The notes beneath the pieces were generated by a model. It did no database searches and was not told where the DNA came from. It saw only the letters and a list, made by a program, of their open reading frames with translations. The translations under genes were made by a program, and so were the position numbers. Positions 38,200 through 49,848 of a stretch of 64,000 nt of DNA are shown here, piece by piece. Source of the stretch: Mya arenaria (Eukaryota > Mollusca > Bivalvia > Myida > Myidae); the NCBI RefSeq assembly GCF_026914265.1, contig NC_069133.1, forward strand, positions 1,722,768 to 1,786,767, written 5' to 3'. Within the stretch, counting starts at the first letter, position 1; each line of letters begins with the position of its first letter.

Positions 38200-39475
38200 A
38201 ATAGTGTAATGATTCATGTACACTGAACTCCTTCTCATTGTGCAGTACCATTTATAAAGTTTTATTAAATTCTATCTGGTAGTTATCAAGTTATGCTCAG
38301 GACAAGAAAAAAGTAACAAAGGGCAATAACTCTGTAATTGGCTGAAATAGAATTGCGGTTCCTGTACACTGCACTTCCTCTCATTATGATCTATCACTGT
38401 ATGAAGTTTTATTAAATTCCATCCAATAGTTTTCAAGTCATGCTCCGGACAAGAAAAAGTCACTGTATGAAGTTTTATTAAATTCCATCCAATAGTTTTC
38501 AAGTCATGCTCCGGACAAGAAAAAGTAACAAAGGGCAGTAACTCTGTAATTAGCTGAAATAGAATTGCGGTTCCTGTACACTACACTCCCTCTCATTATG
38601 ATCTATCACTGTATGAAGTTTTATTAAATTCCATCTAATAGTTTTCAAGTTATGCCCCGGACAAGAAAAAGTAACAAAGGGCAGTAACTCTGTCATTGGC
38701 TGAAATAGAATTGCAGTTCCTATACACTGCACTCCCTCTCATTATGCTCTATCACTGTATGAAGTTTTATTAAATTCCATCCAATAGTTTTCAAGTTATG
38801 CTCCGGACAAGAAAAAGTAACAAAGAGCAGTAACTCTGTAATTAGCTGAAATAGAATTGCGGTTCCTGTACAATGCACTCCCTCTCATTATGATCTATCA
38901 CTGTATTAAGTTTTATTAAATTCCATCCAATAGTTTTCAAGTTATGCTCTGGACAAGAAAAAAGTAACAAAGGGCAGTAACTCTGTAACTGGCTGAAATA
39001 GAGTTATGGTTCTTGTGCACTGCACTTCCTTTCATTGTGCTTTACCATTGTATTAAGTTTTAATAAATTCCATCTAGTTGTTTGCAAGTTAATGTCTGGA
39101 AAAATATTTGACAGCAAAAACAAAAACAAATAAAGGGCAATAACTTAGTAATTAGCTTAAGTAGAGTTATGGTTCTTGAACACTGCACTTCCTCTCATTG
39201 TGCTTTACCATTGTATGAAGTTCCAAAGAATTCCATCCAGTACTTTTCAAGTTATACTCTGGACAAACAAAAGTAACAAAGGGCAATAACTCAGTAATAA
39301 GCAAGAAAAGAGTTATGGTTATAGTACACTGCACTTCCTCTCATTATGCTCTATCATTGTATGAAGTTTAATCCAATTCCATCCAGTAGTTTTTAAGTTA
39401 TGCTCCGGACAAGGTAAATTGCAACGGACCGACCGACAAACCGACGGACTGACCGACCGAACACAGGGTGACTCC
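38200..39475. repeat. ~147-bp tandem-core repeat ending in an ACGG-type microsatellite
   Basis: About eight units carry aaagggca.taactctgtaat, then ttcctgtacactgcact, then tatgaagttttattaaattc and tatgctccggacaagaaaaa. The last unit leads into a run of cggaccgaccgacaaaccga type at 39419-39463. A tandem core followed by an ACGG-like microsatellite matches the layout I recall for the bivalve 'pearl' elements, now grouped with non-autonomous Helitrons. No terminal repeats were found here. Confidence 0.65.
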
Positions 39476-39629
39476 AATTTTTGAAAAATATGGGTAGATA
39501 TGAAATTCATGATTGGGATGTGTGTATATAAAATAGCAATTAAAATTTAGTTGTTGACTGATATGGATAGGTTTGGTAAGCATTGTGTAGGCATGATTAT
39601 ATGAAATGGTTAACCTTAAATGATAATGG

Positions 39630-40130
39630 TAATCACTTAAAAGGCAATCCAGACAGCTTTGTGGTCAATACAGAAGGTTTCCATGACATCTGTTTTGTGA
39701 GGCATATCTGAGACATATATATGGTCCAAGCCAGAGTGGTAGTCTGTAGTTTCACATTGAGGTGAAGGCTTTAGATTGATAAGAGTCCATGTACCCCTGA
39801 AGATTGTGACGGTCTGCACTGGGCATCAGCTGGTCAATGTTGAAGTCCTCAAGGGCTATCAGTGTATTTTCATTGGCTGGAAGTTGTGTGAGGAGATCTA
39901 GGAGACCAGTAACCTGAGCATTTGGTCTACGGTACACAGTTAATAGTGAAAAACACTTTGTTGACAACCTTAATTCCAGATGAACAACTTGACCATGTTT
40001 ATCATGCAGATTGGTAACACTCTGAAGTTCAATATGTGGTTTGAGGTAAATGAATATGCCATCATGTGGTCTTGTCTGGATCTTTTTGTTAGTAAAGCAC
40101 ATTATAGGTTGATCAAATCCGGTCACAAAG
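39630..40130 (-). pseudogene. Fragment of an endonuclease (EEP/APE-like) domain from a transposable element
   Basis: The minus-strand frames include SLLTVYRRPNAQV, then IALEDFNIDQL (family consensus GDFNxD), and in another frame GLDHIYVSDMPH and IDHKAVWIAF (consensus LDHIY ... SDHxxV). These are the middle and end of an endonuclease/exonuclease/phosphatase domain. Such domains occur at the start of LINE ORF2 and in some Helitron-type elements. No reverse transcriptase or helicase follows, so the source cannot be fixed. At least one frame break. Confidence 0.5.
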
Positions 40131-40214
40131 TAATATTCCTCAAGATCTGTTTACATAACTGTAATTTTTGCAAAAATTCTATTATACATTAATGTGACTA
40201 AGATATCCTGGAGA

Positions 40215-40788
40215 AAAAAAAAACTGTAATAGTTTCATGAAATTTGAGAAAAAAATTTACGACATCAGGAAAATATTCCCTAAGATTTAATCTAGTGACC
40301 TAGTTTTTGATCTGATGTGACCCATATTCACAAATGTTTAAGACATCATATAGACAAATATTCTGACCAAGTTTCATAAAGATTTGACAAACAATTATGA
40401 ATTTTTATGACCGTGGAATTCTTTCTCCTAAGATTTGACCTTGAGAAATAGATTTTGACCGGGGATGACCCATATTATAGAACTTTCAAGATAGTATGCA
40501 GACAAAAATTCTGACAAAGTTTCATAAAGATTTGACAAAAATTGTTGAATTTATGACGTGGAAAGATTTTCCTAAGATTTGACCTAGTGACCTAAAATTT
40601 GACCCGGGATGACCGATATAAAAAATAAGCAAGATATTATGCAGACAAATAATCTGACCAAGTTTCATCAAGATATGGAAAAAAAATGTTGAATTTATGA
40701 CGTGGAAATATTTTTCCAAAGTTTTGACCTAGTGACCTAGATTTTGAACCGGGTTGACCCATATTAAAACTAGAACTCCGGGAGTCGG
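40215..40788. repeat. ~145-bp tandem-core repeat, left part (split by an insertion)
   Basis: Units contain cctaagatttgacctagtga, gatgacccatatt, caagat..tatgcagacaa and ctgaccaagtttcat at about 145-bp spacing. The same family resumes at 42296-42460 after the inserted element, and a reverse-oriented copy lies at 45540-45990. Confidence 0.7.
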
Positions 40789-40789
40789 A

Positions 40790-42295
40790 TGTGTCGCCTG
40801 ACGAATTATTTACTGTCGACATTATAGCTGTTAGATTGGCATTTTATTCATTTATAGACAATGATGTTGCCATAGATGTTTTTTAAAGCAAAACAGGAAG
40901 TCGGCCGTTTTGTTGTTGTTGTTGTTGATCAATCGTAACCCCTTGTTGTATTTTTGTAGAGGGACACCCAAGGAAGCTTCCTGTCAAGTTTCATTGAATT
41001 TGGCCAGGTAGTTTCAGAGGAGATGTTCTTTAAGCAATTGTTGTCGGACAGATGACAGACAAAGACCGTTCAAAATAGCTCACCTTGAGCACTTCATGCT
41101 CTGGTGAGCTAAAAAAGTGTGCAAGGTAAAGTTAAACATGAAAATTAACAAAGGGCAATAACTCTAATATGGAAGCAAGAGATACAGTTTTTATGCACTG
41201 TTATCCCCTTCAATAAGATCTATCTATCTATAAAGTTTCAAGTTGATAACTCTTATAGTTTTCGAGAAATGCCCCAGACAAAATTTAAGCTTGAAAATTA
41301 ACAAAGGGCAATAACTTTAAACATATAGATGCAAGAGTTACGGTTTTTGTGCACTGCACTTTCCCTCAATCAGATATGCCTACGGAATAAGTTTCAGGTT
41401 GATACCTCCTATAGTTTACAAGATATGCCACGGACAAAACCTAAGCATGAAAATTAACAAAGGGCAATAACTCTAAATAAAATGGCAGCAAGAGTTACGG
41501 TTCTTGTGCACTGCACTCGCCCTCAATGAGATCTATCTAGCTATGAAGTTTCAAGTTGATACCTCTTATATTCTTCAAGATATGCCCCGGACAAAACTTT
41601 AAGCATGAAAATTAACAAAGGGCAATAACTCTAAACATATAGATGCAAGATTTACGGTTTTTGTGCACTTCACTTTCCCTCAATCAGATATACCTACGGA
41701 ATAAGTTTCAGGTTGATACCTCCTATAGTTTACGAGATATGCCACGGACAAAACCTAAGCAAGAAAATTAACAAAGGGCAATAACTCTAAAAAATATGGC
41801 AGCAAGAGTAACGGTTCTTGTGCACTGCACTTGCCCTCAATGAGATCTATCTAGCTATGAAGTTTCAAGTTGATACCTCTTATATTCTTCAAGATATGCC
41901 CCGGACAAAACTTTAAGCATGAAAATTAACAAAGGGCAATAACTTTAAAAGTAAGAAAGCAAGAGTTACTGTTATTGTGCACTGCACTTGCCCTCCATGA
42001 GATCTATTTAGCTATGAAGTTTCAAGTTGATAACTCTTATATTCTACAAGATATGCCTCGGACAAAACTTTTAAGCATGAAAAATAACAAAGGGCAATAA
42101 CTCTAAAAATATGGAAGCAAGAGTAACAGTTCTTGTGCACTGCACTTGCCCTCAATTAGATCTATCTACATATGAAATTTCAAGTTGATACCACTAATAG
42201 TTTAGGAGATATACCCCGGACAAGCGAAAATGGGACGCGGACGCCGACGCCGCCGACAAAAGTAACCCCTATATGTCGTCTTTTCAGGCGACACA
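40790..42295. mobile_element. TIR-bounded tandem-core element nested in another repeat
   Basis: The ends tgtgtcgcctga (40790-40801) and tcaggcgacaca (42284-42295) are perfect 12-bp inverted repeats. Inside are seven units of 154-159 bp; aaagggcaataa begins at about 41149, 41303, 41459, 41618, 41773, 41931 and 42089. A gacgcggacgccgacgccgc run lies just inside the right end. It has no coding capacity. The flanks at 40788 and 42296 belong to one interrupted repeat, so the insertion is the younger event. Confidence 0.75.
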
Positions 42296-42460
42296 AAAAT
42301 ATGCAAGACATAATGCAGACAAGCATTCTGACTATGTTTCATCAAGATTTGATAAAAATTGTTGAACCTATTATTGTGAAATATTTCTTCTAAAGATTTG
42401 ACCTAGTTTTTGACCTGAGATGACCCATATTCATATATATTTAAGATAACATGCCGACAA
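42296..42460. repeat. ~145-bp tandem-core repeat, right part
   Basis: It resumes with atatgcaagacataatgcag and ctgactatgtttcatcaaga, continuing the unit interrupted at 40788. Confidence 0.65.
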
Positions 42461-42837
42461 ATAGTCTGACCAAATTTGATAACCATTGGATAAAAACTCT
42501 TGATTTTATTACATAAAATGAAAAGTTTAACGCAGAATTGTTTAAACCCGCCCACCCGCCCAGTTTTCACCATTTTATAACCCGTAATTTTTCGATGAAA
42601 AATCTGGCTAAAAAGTGCTGTTTTTTTCAAAATGAGTACAGAAAACCCACAACATAGTCAGAAAAAGTTTGAACATAATGCATCAAATGCAAGCATCATC
42701 TCTTATGATTCAATTCAATTGCTTGGTATCTACAATGAATTGCTGCAATCCTTTAGGAGCATTTTAGGAGCATTAAGATAATTTTAACGAGTATTACATA
42801 TTAAACAACTTCATTTTTGATAAGATATATTCATATC

Positions 42838-42843
42838 TTTATT
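42838..42843 (-). promoter_or_regulatory. Poly(A) signal of IFT27
   Basis: The complement reads AATAAA 117 bases past the IFT27 stop codon on the minus strand. Confidence 0.55.
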
Positions 42844-42959
42844 CAAAGCAGTTGTATATCTTTAATAAATAACATGTAAAGGTTTGGAGTTCAGATTCTG
42901 AAGAGGAGGTGTGTGGACGGAATGTTCACCATGTATAAAGGCGCTATTGAATGTTAGTA

Positions 42960-45900
42960 TCACTGCATGCCCATGGACTGGAATATGTCGAGTCTCTCCT
43001 GGTACAACTTGTAGTATTCATTGGCCAGGTAGTAAAATGGGGCGTCCACTGCTTGCATCTCTTTCTGTAAACATAAGGAGACATTCACAACTATAAAGTA
43101 AAGGCTCACAACTTAAAAAAGAATATTTCATGTTTAATGTTAACAAATTGCTCTTTACAATTACGCCATAAAAATTAGTTTGGTAAGGGTTCCTTTTAAA
43201 AAATGGGTAGGGTAGGTAGGCTTTTTATCTTATTTTTTTATTACGCTTTATGAATTGTGATATTGTTATTGTCATCATTGAAGAATTGTGGTATAGTAAT
43301 CTTCAGTATAAAACCTTAAAGATTTTAAACTACATATTAAAACACAAACTTGAAAAAATAAATATTTTGTTAACCAAGGAAAGTATTGTCCTTTTTTTAA
43401 AATTGAGATTGTTTATTCTTAAAAACTGACTTTTGGACAGCAATTTAATATATCCATATTTAAAAGTGTAAGACAAGGGAATATAATTGTACACTGTATA
43501 CTACATCACTGCCATATTTGAGAGGTTATGTTAACTCTGACAGGGATGTGGTTGACCTGCATATGGGTGAAATTATATGGCAAGGGATTTGGGGACAACT
43601 TTAGACACCTGTTGAAGGTTATAAGAGGGCAAAGCACCCTGATGCAGAAGCAAAACTGGCTTTTAGAAGTCCAATGGAGGGTTCTCCTGTCTTCAAACTT
43701 AAAGCACACTGGAGTGTCAAAACTAACAAGAAATATAGGAAAATCCAATTAACATTTTTAATCATGTAAAAAAAAGTTTTATGTTATTTTATTATTGTTT
43801 ATGTTTTTGGTTTGCTTTCCTGTTGTTCTTGAAGCGTAAATCCGTGAATCTGCAAAAATCAAACCTGTGTACTTAAAGCCAGAAGTACTGTGATTTCTAG
43901 CAATGATTCATTCCTACATGGAGTTCAGTTTAACTTAGTCTATGTAAAAAAACCTAGTTTCTAATAGGCTTCCTAAAATTGCTTTGTGAAGAGTAAGACT
44001 AACAACTTGATGTTAATTTATATACATACCGCTGAACATTCAAAGTATTTAAGCCCCTGTGAGTGAGCAAGGTCTGTGCCTACTTTAGGACTGATCACTC
44101 GTCGCTGGTCCAGATCTATCTTGTTGGCTATCAATACACCTGTAATCAATGTGCATCTTTGTGTTATTCAGTAGATTTGTATTTGTCGAATTGCAACACT
44201 TGAAGAAAAACAGCAAAAATATATTAGTTCATTCAAGTTTTTAATGACGTTAAAACTGTTATACAAGACTTACTACAATCTAATACCTGTCTATTGCGAT
44301 TTGTGTGAAGAGTAAATTGATGACTGAATTCTCATCCTCAATTTTAATATTTATCATTATAGTGATTAGGTAGCCTTTTGTCTATAACTTTTATGAGATG
44401 ACTTGCCCAAATTACTCAAAATATCTTATTCACAACTTGTTCAAGCTTCTTATTTCATTTCGCTTAATTACTTAAACTTAATTGAAAAAACAAAACAGTT
44501 TTATTGTGGTAATCTTATTAAAAAGTCTCAAAACTCAATAAAAGGAAAACATTAGACAATTTCTACCAAACCAAGAGAGAGTGTGCTTAAGCTTGATGCT
44601 GCTATACAAATAGGGATTGAGAAAATTGGGCCTGATGCTTGAACTCTGTAAAGACAATACCCGGGATGTTGACATCTGGGCTAATCTGTCGTACCCGCTG
44701 TAGCCACTTCTCACAGCTGTTAAAGGATGTCTCACTTGTGCAGTCATAAACCACAACTAGCAGGGATGGGTGGTCCCACTGGCAAACAGATATCATCCTT
44801 GTTATGGATAATAATAAATGAGTGCTTTATTTCTTCCTTCAATAATTCATATTAATAACAATAATGTTTTTTACTGTAAGCAAAAATACTTGGGCTATTC
44901 CATTTCAAGATATCATCATGGTTTTATTTGCACCTTTAAATATTATTTTAAAACATTAAAAGTTAAGACAAAGTTTTGAAAGCATATAACATACAAATTT
45001 TGTGACAAAGTCTGAAAACAGTTCCTTTCCTGCAGAATCATATAAAAACAGCTCCTGAAAAAAAAATGAAAAAATGAATGAAATCAAATTGCTTTAAAGT
45101 CTAAAGCATTTATTACAAAGTTCTTAATTAGTTATGTAAGTAATATCAAAGGAACTTTTTATTCATTGATACATCATTTATAAGTTCCAACTTCCATTTT
45201 TAATATTAATGAATTATATAATATTTATATTTGCAATGTGTTTACCACTGCATCCTTTGTATCAGGTATATTCACTGTTTTGACCAGCAGTTCAACACCA
45301 GTGGTCTGGAAAAAGGAAACATATATTGGAAGCTTTATATACAAATTGTATTTAGAAAAATTACAATATCATTTGATGATTAAAGAAATTAAATTTAAAA
45401 AAAAATGTGCAGATAATGCCAGAGTTCACTCATGTCACTCATGACATGGTTTTTGAATAATTTAATGATTTTGTCCAGAAGTGTCAGTTGGAATGGAACT
45501 TAAAAGTAAAGTACATGCACAAGTATAAATAAAGGTCACCGCAGGTAAAAAAAATAAGGGCATTAGGTCAAATCTTAGAAAAATGCTTTCCTGTCATAAA
45601 TTCAATACCGGAGTAGTTTATTTTAGCCTATTGTTATGAAACTTGGTCACCTCAGCTCAAATAGTACGTCACTAGATCAAATCTTGGAAGAAAAAGAAAC
45701 CCCCATCATAAATTTAATAGTTTTCATCCAATTATGAAACTTGATCATAGAAATTGTCTGCATGTTGTCTTGAACCCTAATGAATATGGATCACCTCTGG
45801 TCATTACTAGGTCACAAGGTCAAATCTTATCGAAAAAAAAAATCCTGGCTTAAAATCAATAGTTTTTCTCCAATTGTTATGAAACTTGGTCATGATGTTG

Positions 45901-48227
45901 TCCTGAACTAGTATGAATATACCTATATATGACAGGGTACCTGAGGTCAAAAACTAGATTTTTAACCAAATTTTCATTAAACTAAATGCACTTGCAATTC
46001 TTTGAACAGTTTAAATAACAAAAATCCCAATGCATTTTTTCAGTTTTTCAATATAATAAATCATAACCATTCTGGCAAAATAAGGAATTCTCAATGGTCA
46101 ATCTAACAGATTCTAGATTAGACAAATACAATTTGACAGTAAATGAAAAAAATACTTTGAAATGCAATATAAAAGAAATGCAAAACTTACCATCGTGTAG
46201 TTTTTGGGAAAGAATGAGTTGTCGCTGTGGAAAACCTGGCATATTGAACTCTTTCCACTGGTAGAGTCCCCTATAAAATAAATATGTAATTCCAATAATA
46301 ATAAGAATATAAAATATAATAATATAACTTGGGACACTAGCATCATCTGATCTTACCCTTCGAACAAGGGCTAGACCATTTAAAAAAAAAACTTGAACAA
46401 AAATCAATTGTTAAAATTAAAAACCTATATATTAAATTGAAATAGATTCCAAATAGACTGAAGTTTAAATATATTGTTTAGATAATTAGACATATAACAG
46501 GAATGCACACTTAAAAATTATCATTTCATGTTGGGGCAACTTAATTCAAATATCTGAGTTGCTAGCAAACTGGAGCAGTCACAAGACAGATTGTTCATCC
46601 TAGTGACTTGAAAGAAAAAAACTTGTTGAATACAGCACTAATCATCAACTGAGCAATTACTGATGTGGCTTTCACAGGCAGAGCATAAGTGACATTTAGA
46701 TTAAAAAAGATGCTCGCTGGCATTCGGATTCTATACTCAACCGCATGAAACTTACTCCTGTGTATGTCACTGCAACAAATTGAGTCCTTCTATTGATTTA
46801 TAAGTATTTGATATGCAAATTTTGATGTTGTTCGTGCTAAATTTAGATTCTACTTTTATTTTACTTTCAGTTTTGTTGCACTTATAATTGTATTTTTTTT
46901 TATCATACTTAAAAAGGTAAAAAAGGTAAAAAGAAGCCATTAAATATACAAACAAACAAATAAATTAAGAACACTAATATATATATATATATATATATAT
47001 ATTGGGACTATAAGTGATTAAGTATACATTATTTGCAGTTGAAAACCAGACATTATAGAACAGCCATTTGTCTGACACGGGCACCTTTAAGTAACAATAC
47101 CTGAGGAATAAATAGTAGCAGCCTCTTATATTATAAAAGAGATGACAGACACGACTGACAACAAAAGCCAGGTGACGGCAGCAGCAAAATTTGAAGTTTT
47201 AATTGTAAATCATAGTCTCCGATGACAGAATAACTCAATTAATTAAAAAAAAAATTATTCTTAGTTAATTCTTTAGCTAATTTTCTAAAAATAAATAACA
47301 TAATTTCAAATTTAGGGATGTTAATTGTATTTGATTAGGATAATACTCAAAAATATTTTGTAACAGAAGAAATCAGTAAATTTACTGCAGAATATCAGGT
47401 TTTGAAGTCTTATTCCAAATTATTCTTAAAAAAAGTTTTCTTATATTTATGCAAAACATATTATTTTCACCACAAATATTACTTATTACAATGATGTATG
47501 TATTTCTTTAGACCTTGCAGTCAAGCCTCAAGCATAACCTGTGAAAGTGCAAGCACTAGTACTTATTTCCAACCGGGTCCTTTGTTTTTTGCTAAAGGGA
47601 CAGCATGCTGAACAGATAGTGGTTGGATACAAGGAAGTCTGGGTGTTATACCCTAGCTCTTTTTCGAAGAGACCCCTCGGTTCTTTTATGTGCTTGGTGT
47701 AAAGCACCGATACACAGGGTACAACTTTCCTGGGTTAAACCAGTACTGAGTACACCACTTTTCCAAGCACTATCCTTTAAATGCCGAGCGCCAGGCAAGG
47801 GAGCTACTTGTACCAACTTTTAACTTCTTTTGGTATGATGCGGCCAGGGATCGAAGTCACGACCTCCCACTCCATAGGCGTCTTAACCACTAGGCACGGA
47901 GACGTACCAAAAAATAACATACCCTATTGTCTCTTTAACAACATTGACACATACTTTACACCTGTAAAAACCTCCTTCAATAGCGTGCCAGTATGTGGTA
48001 TGAAATCTCCGAGAATTGAAGTGGTACGAATATTGTGGTGGTTACTGGTACAAAGTCTCCGACATCCTAGGATCCTAAACAAATTCAGGTCTTTTATTGA
48101 ATGATCCCATTTATTATCTAACTAGGAATGCAGTTTAAGTATGATCCTGCCATTCCGCGTGTAATATACTTAAACAAAGCTCACACTTACCAACAACAAT
48201 GCACTTCGCTCTTAATAAATTGGGCAT
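42960..48227 (-). CDS. IFT27: Intraflagellar transport protein 27 (Rab-like small GTPase), complete
   Basis: Seven minus-strand exons: 48227-48191, 46270-46191, 45305-45246, 45054-44995, 44778-44661, 44139-44030 and 43064-42960. They join in frame to 189 residues; human IFT27 has 186. The protein begins MPNLLRAKCIVVGDSTSGKS, giving the P-loop GDSTSGKS (G1), then QVFHSDNSFFPKNYTM, TTGVELLVKTVNIPDTKDAV, YDSAGKELFSDF (G3), VVVYDCTSETSFNSCEKWL, ANKIDLDQRR (G4, NKxD), ECSA (G5) and a tail with LANEYYKLYQERL. IFT27 binds IFT25 within IFT-B1 and links IFT trains to BBSome export from cilia. As in other IFT27 proteins, Lys follows DSAG where Ras has Gln. There is no C-terminal prenylation Cys. The first coding exon is only 37 bases and was found by its AKCIVV-G motif and donor site. 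Confidence 0.96.
45540..45990 (-). repeat. Reverse copy of the ~145-bp tandem-core repeat
   Basis: Units read aggtcaaatctta, cataaatt.aatag and tgttatgaaacttggtcat, the complement of the units at 40215-40788. Located in the IFT27 intron between exons 2 and 3. Confidence 0.6.
46976..47002. repeat. (TA)n microsatellite
   Basis: About 13 TA dinucleotides in the first IFT27 intron. Confidence 0.95.
47555..47910 (-). mobile_element. tRNA-derived SINE with a core domain shared with 56800-57085
   Basis: On the minus strand the head reads tagtggttaagacgcc (A box) and gtgacttcgatccctgg (B box). The body later contains gcacataaaagaaccgaggg (complement of about 47674-47693), also present in the SINE at 56.95 kb, and then a gggtataacacccagac segment. 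Shared core domains between SINEs with different heads are known in molluscs (Meta-SINE type, from memory). It lies in IFT27 intron 1. Confidence 0.65.
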
Positions 48228-48760
48228 TTTGGAATTTGCAAAAGATTCACTCCAATGTTTACGGAATGTTTTCCTGTCAAGTTAGATGTAAGCCTGTCAT
48301 TCATTGGCTTAAAAGTATGACAGTAAAAGCCGGTCCCGGGTCTTCATCAGATCCCTCCCGCTACTATGTAGAAAACAACATTTCAATTCAGTTTCTATTG
48401 TTGTATTCGATAACAGATTTTTTATGTTTTGTTATTTTAACCAGTTCTATAATTGAAGTTAGGATCTTTTTAAACTAAGAATTTGGAGTATATCATAATT
48501 GGTTTTAGATCGGAGGTAATAAAATAAGTAAAGTGAGTTATCAAGTGTATACTTATAAATATTTTCGAGAAACTGGCGCTGGAAAACATTCAGTATATTT
48601 TGCAACGATTCCACAATCTCCAGCATCCCCTCCATTAAGTTTTAGAGCTCATTAATAGAATTATTTTTGGATAGATCTATATGGATTTGATATAACTGGA
48701 GCCATCTACAATTCATGTGTTGCCCTCAATCATTGAGAGAGATCTCCAAATGTTTATACG

Positions 48761-48810
48761 TTTTATCATGACTTTTGAGTGCATGCATGCACACTAAAGT
48801 CATGATAAAA
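48761..48810. repeat. 50-bp near-perfect palindrome
   Basis: The arms ttttatcatgacttt and aaagtcatgataaaa are exact inverse complements. The 20-base centre holds the perfect palindrome gtgcatgcatgcac, leaving only two mismatched triplets. It lies 534 bases upstream of the IFT27 start codon and could extrude as a cruciform, or be a small foldback element. Confidence 0.85.
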
Positions 48811-49209
48811 ATTGTTGGCATATTGGTTTAAAGCAACGTTTAAATTGTCTGTATTTACACCTCAACCTCCATTCCTTAAATGAATGGCCTTTCGGTATTT
48901 GCGATTATCATCCGAAGAACGCAAAATATGTTCGGCAACTTTTTCCGGCTACGGTCGGGTTGCTCTATTTACAAAATGGGTGAGAAAGTATTACTGAAAG
49001 GTTTTCTTAAATAAAATTAAGTATTTTTTAGCACTTTTGGAAATGAACTATTGGTAAATATAAGTTTACACACTCGCACGGACTCCACATACTTTAAACA
49101 ACCCAACTGCGTTCATACTCCGATAATGACATCAACCACGCACTTCATTCCTTAATCAAAACTATTTACATTTTCACTGTTTACACAATTATGTTCAGAT
49201 ATTCAGTAA

Positions 49210-49848
49210 TGCCCAAGAGGAAAGTCTCTTATTATCGTGAAGGAGGCCCTGCGAGAGCTTGCTGAGATCAACGCACAGGTGCAAGTCAAACCTGTGAACC
49301 TGCTAAGAACTGCCAACCGTCATCGCCAAGCTATGAGACCCAGTGACTCAAAACCTGATGAACTGGATTTCGAAATCGATATGAATTTCATCAAAGTTGT
49401 TGACTTCCTCCTTGATGACATCACCAATGAAGGGGCATATACCGTCTGGTACAGTACGTGGAGCGGACATGGGTGGAGGGAAGTGTGTGGAAGCCAGAGA
49501 ACTGGTCGGTCTTTAGAGAAACCGTGCGCACAAACAACGACGTAGAGGGTTGGCACCGGTGACAGCAGAGCCAACCGGTGCAGCCTACCGTTTTACGTTC
49601 TGGTTCCACTCCTGCGGACCGAAGCGGAGGACGTCAGTATCACAGTCTGACTGGTGTCAGACAACCTTGTAACCAGAAAACAGAGGCAAAAGTACAAGAA
49701 TATACATGAGCGCCTCTTCGACATGTGGGATAAATATGAAGACGACAACCTCACAACATCCCAACTGCTCAGGGAAGCCAGTCACCTGATTGGTATGGGT
49801 CCAATCCCAGCATCAATCGAAAACCGCAGCGAAGACGATGAGTAGTAT
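49210..49848 (+). pseudogene. Remnant of a MULE-type DNA transposase
   Basis: One frame gives ALRELAEINAQVQVKPVNLL and DELDFEIDMNFI. After a frame shift near 49440 a second frame gives RLVQYVERTWVEGSVWKPEN, then WSVFRETVRTNNDVEGWHR up to a TGA. From 49654 a further piece gives KQRQKYKNIHERLFDMWDKY and TTSQLLREA. NNDVEGWHR and the RKKYxxIQ..IFxxWxxY segment are C-terminal markers I associate with Mutator-like transposases and their domesticated relatives in invertebrates. At least two frame breaks. No terminal inverted repeats were located. Confidence 0.5.

Noticed and set aside
48930-48985. Possible first exon on the plus strand (atggg|tgag near 48975)
   Set aside because: Joining it to the ASB-like exon region does not keep the reading frame with any tested acceptor, and no other downstream exon fits.
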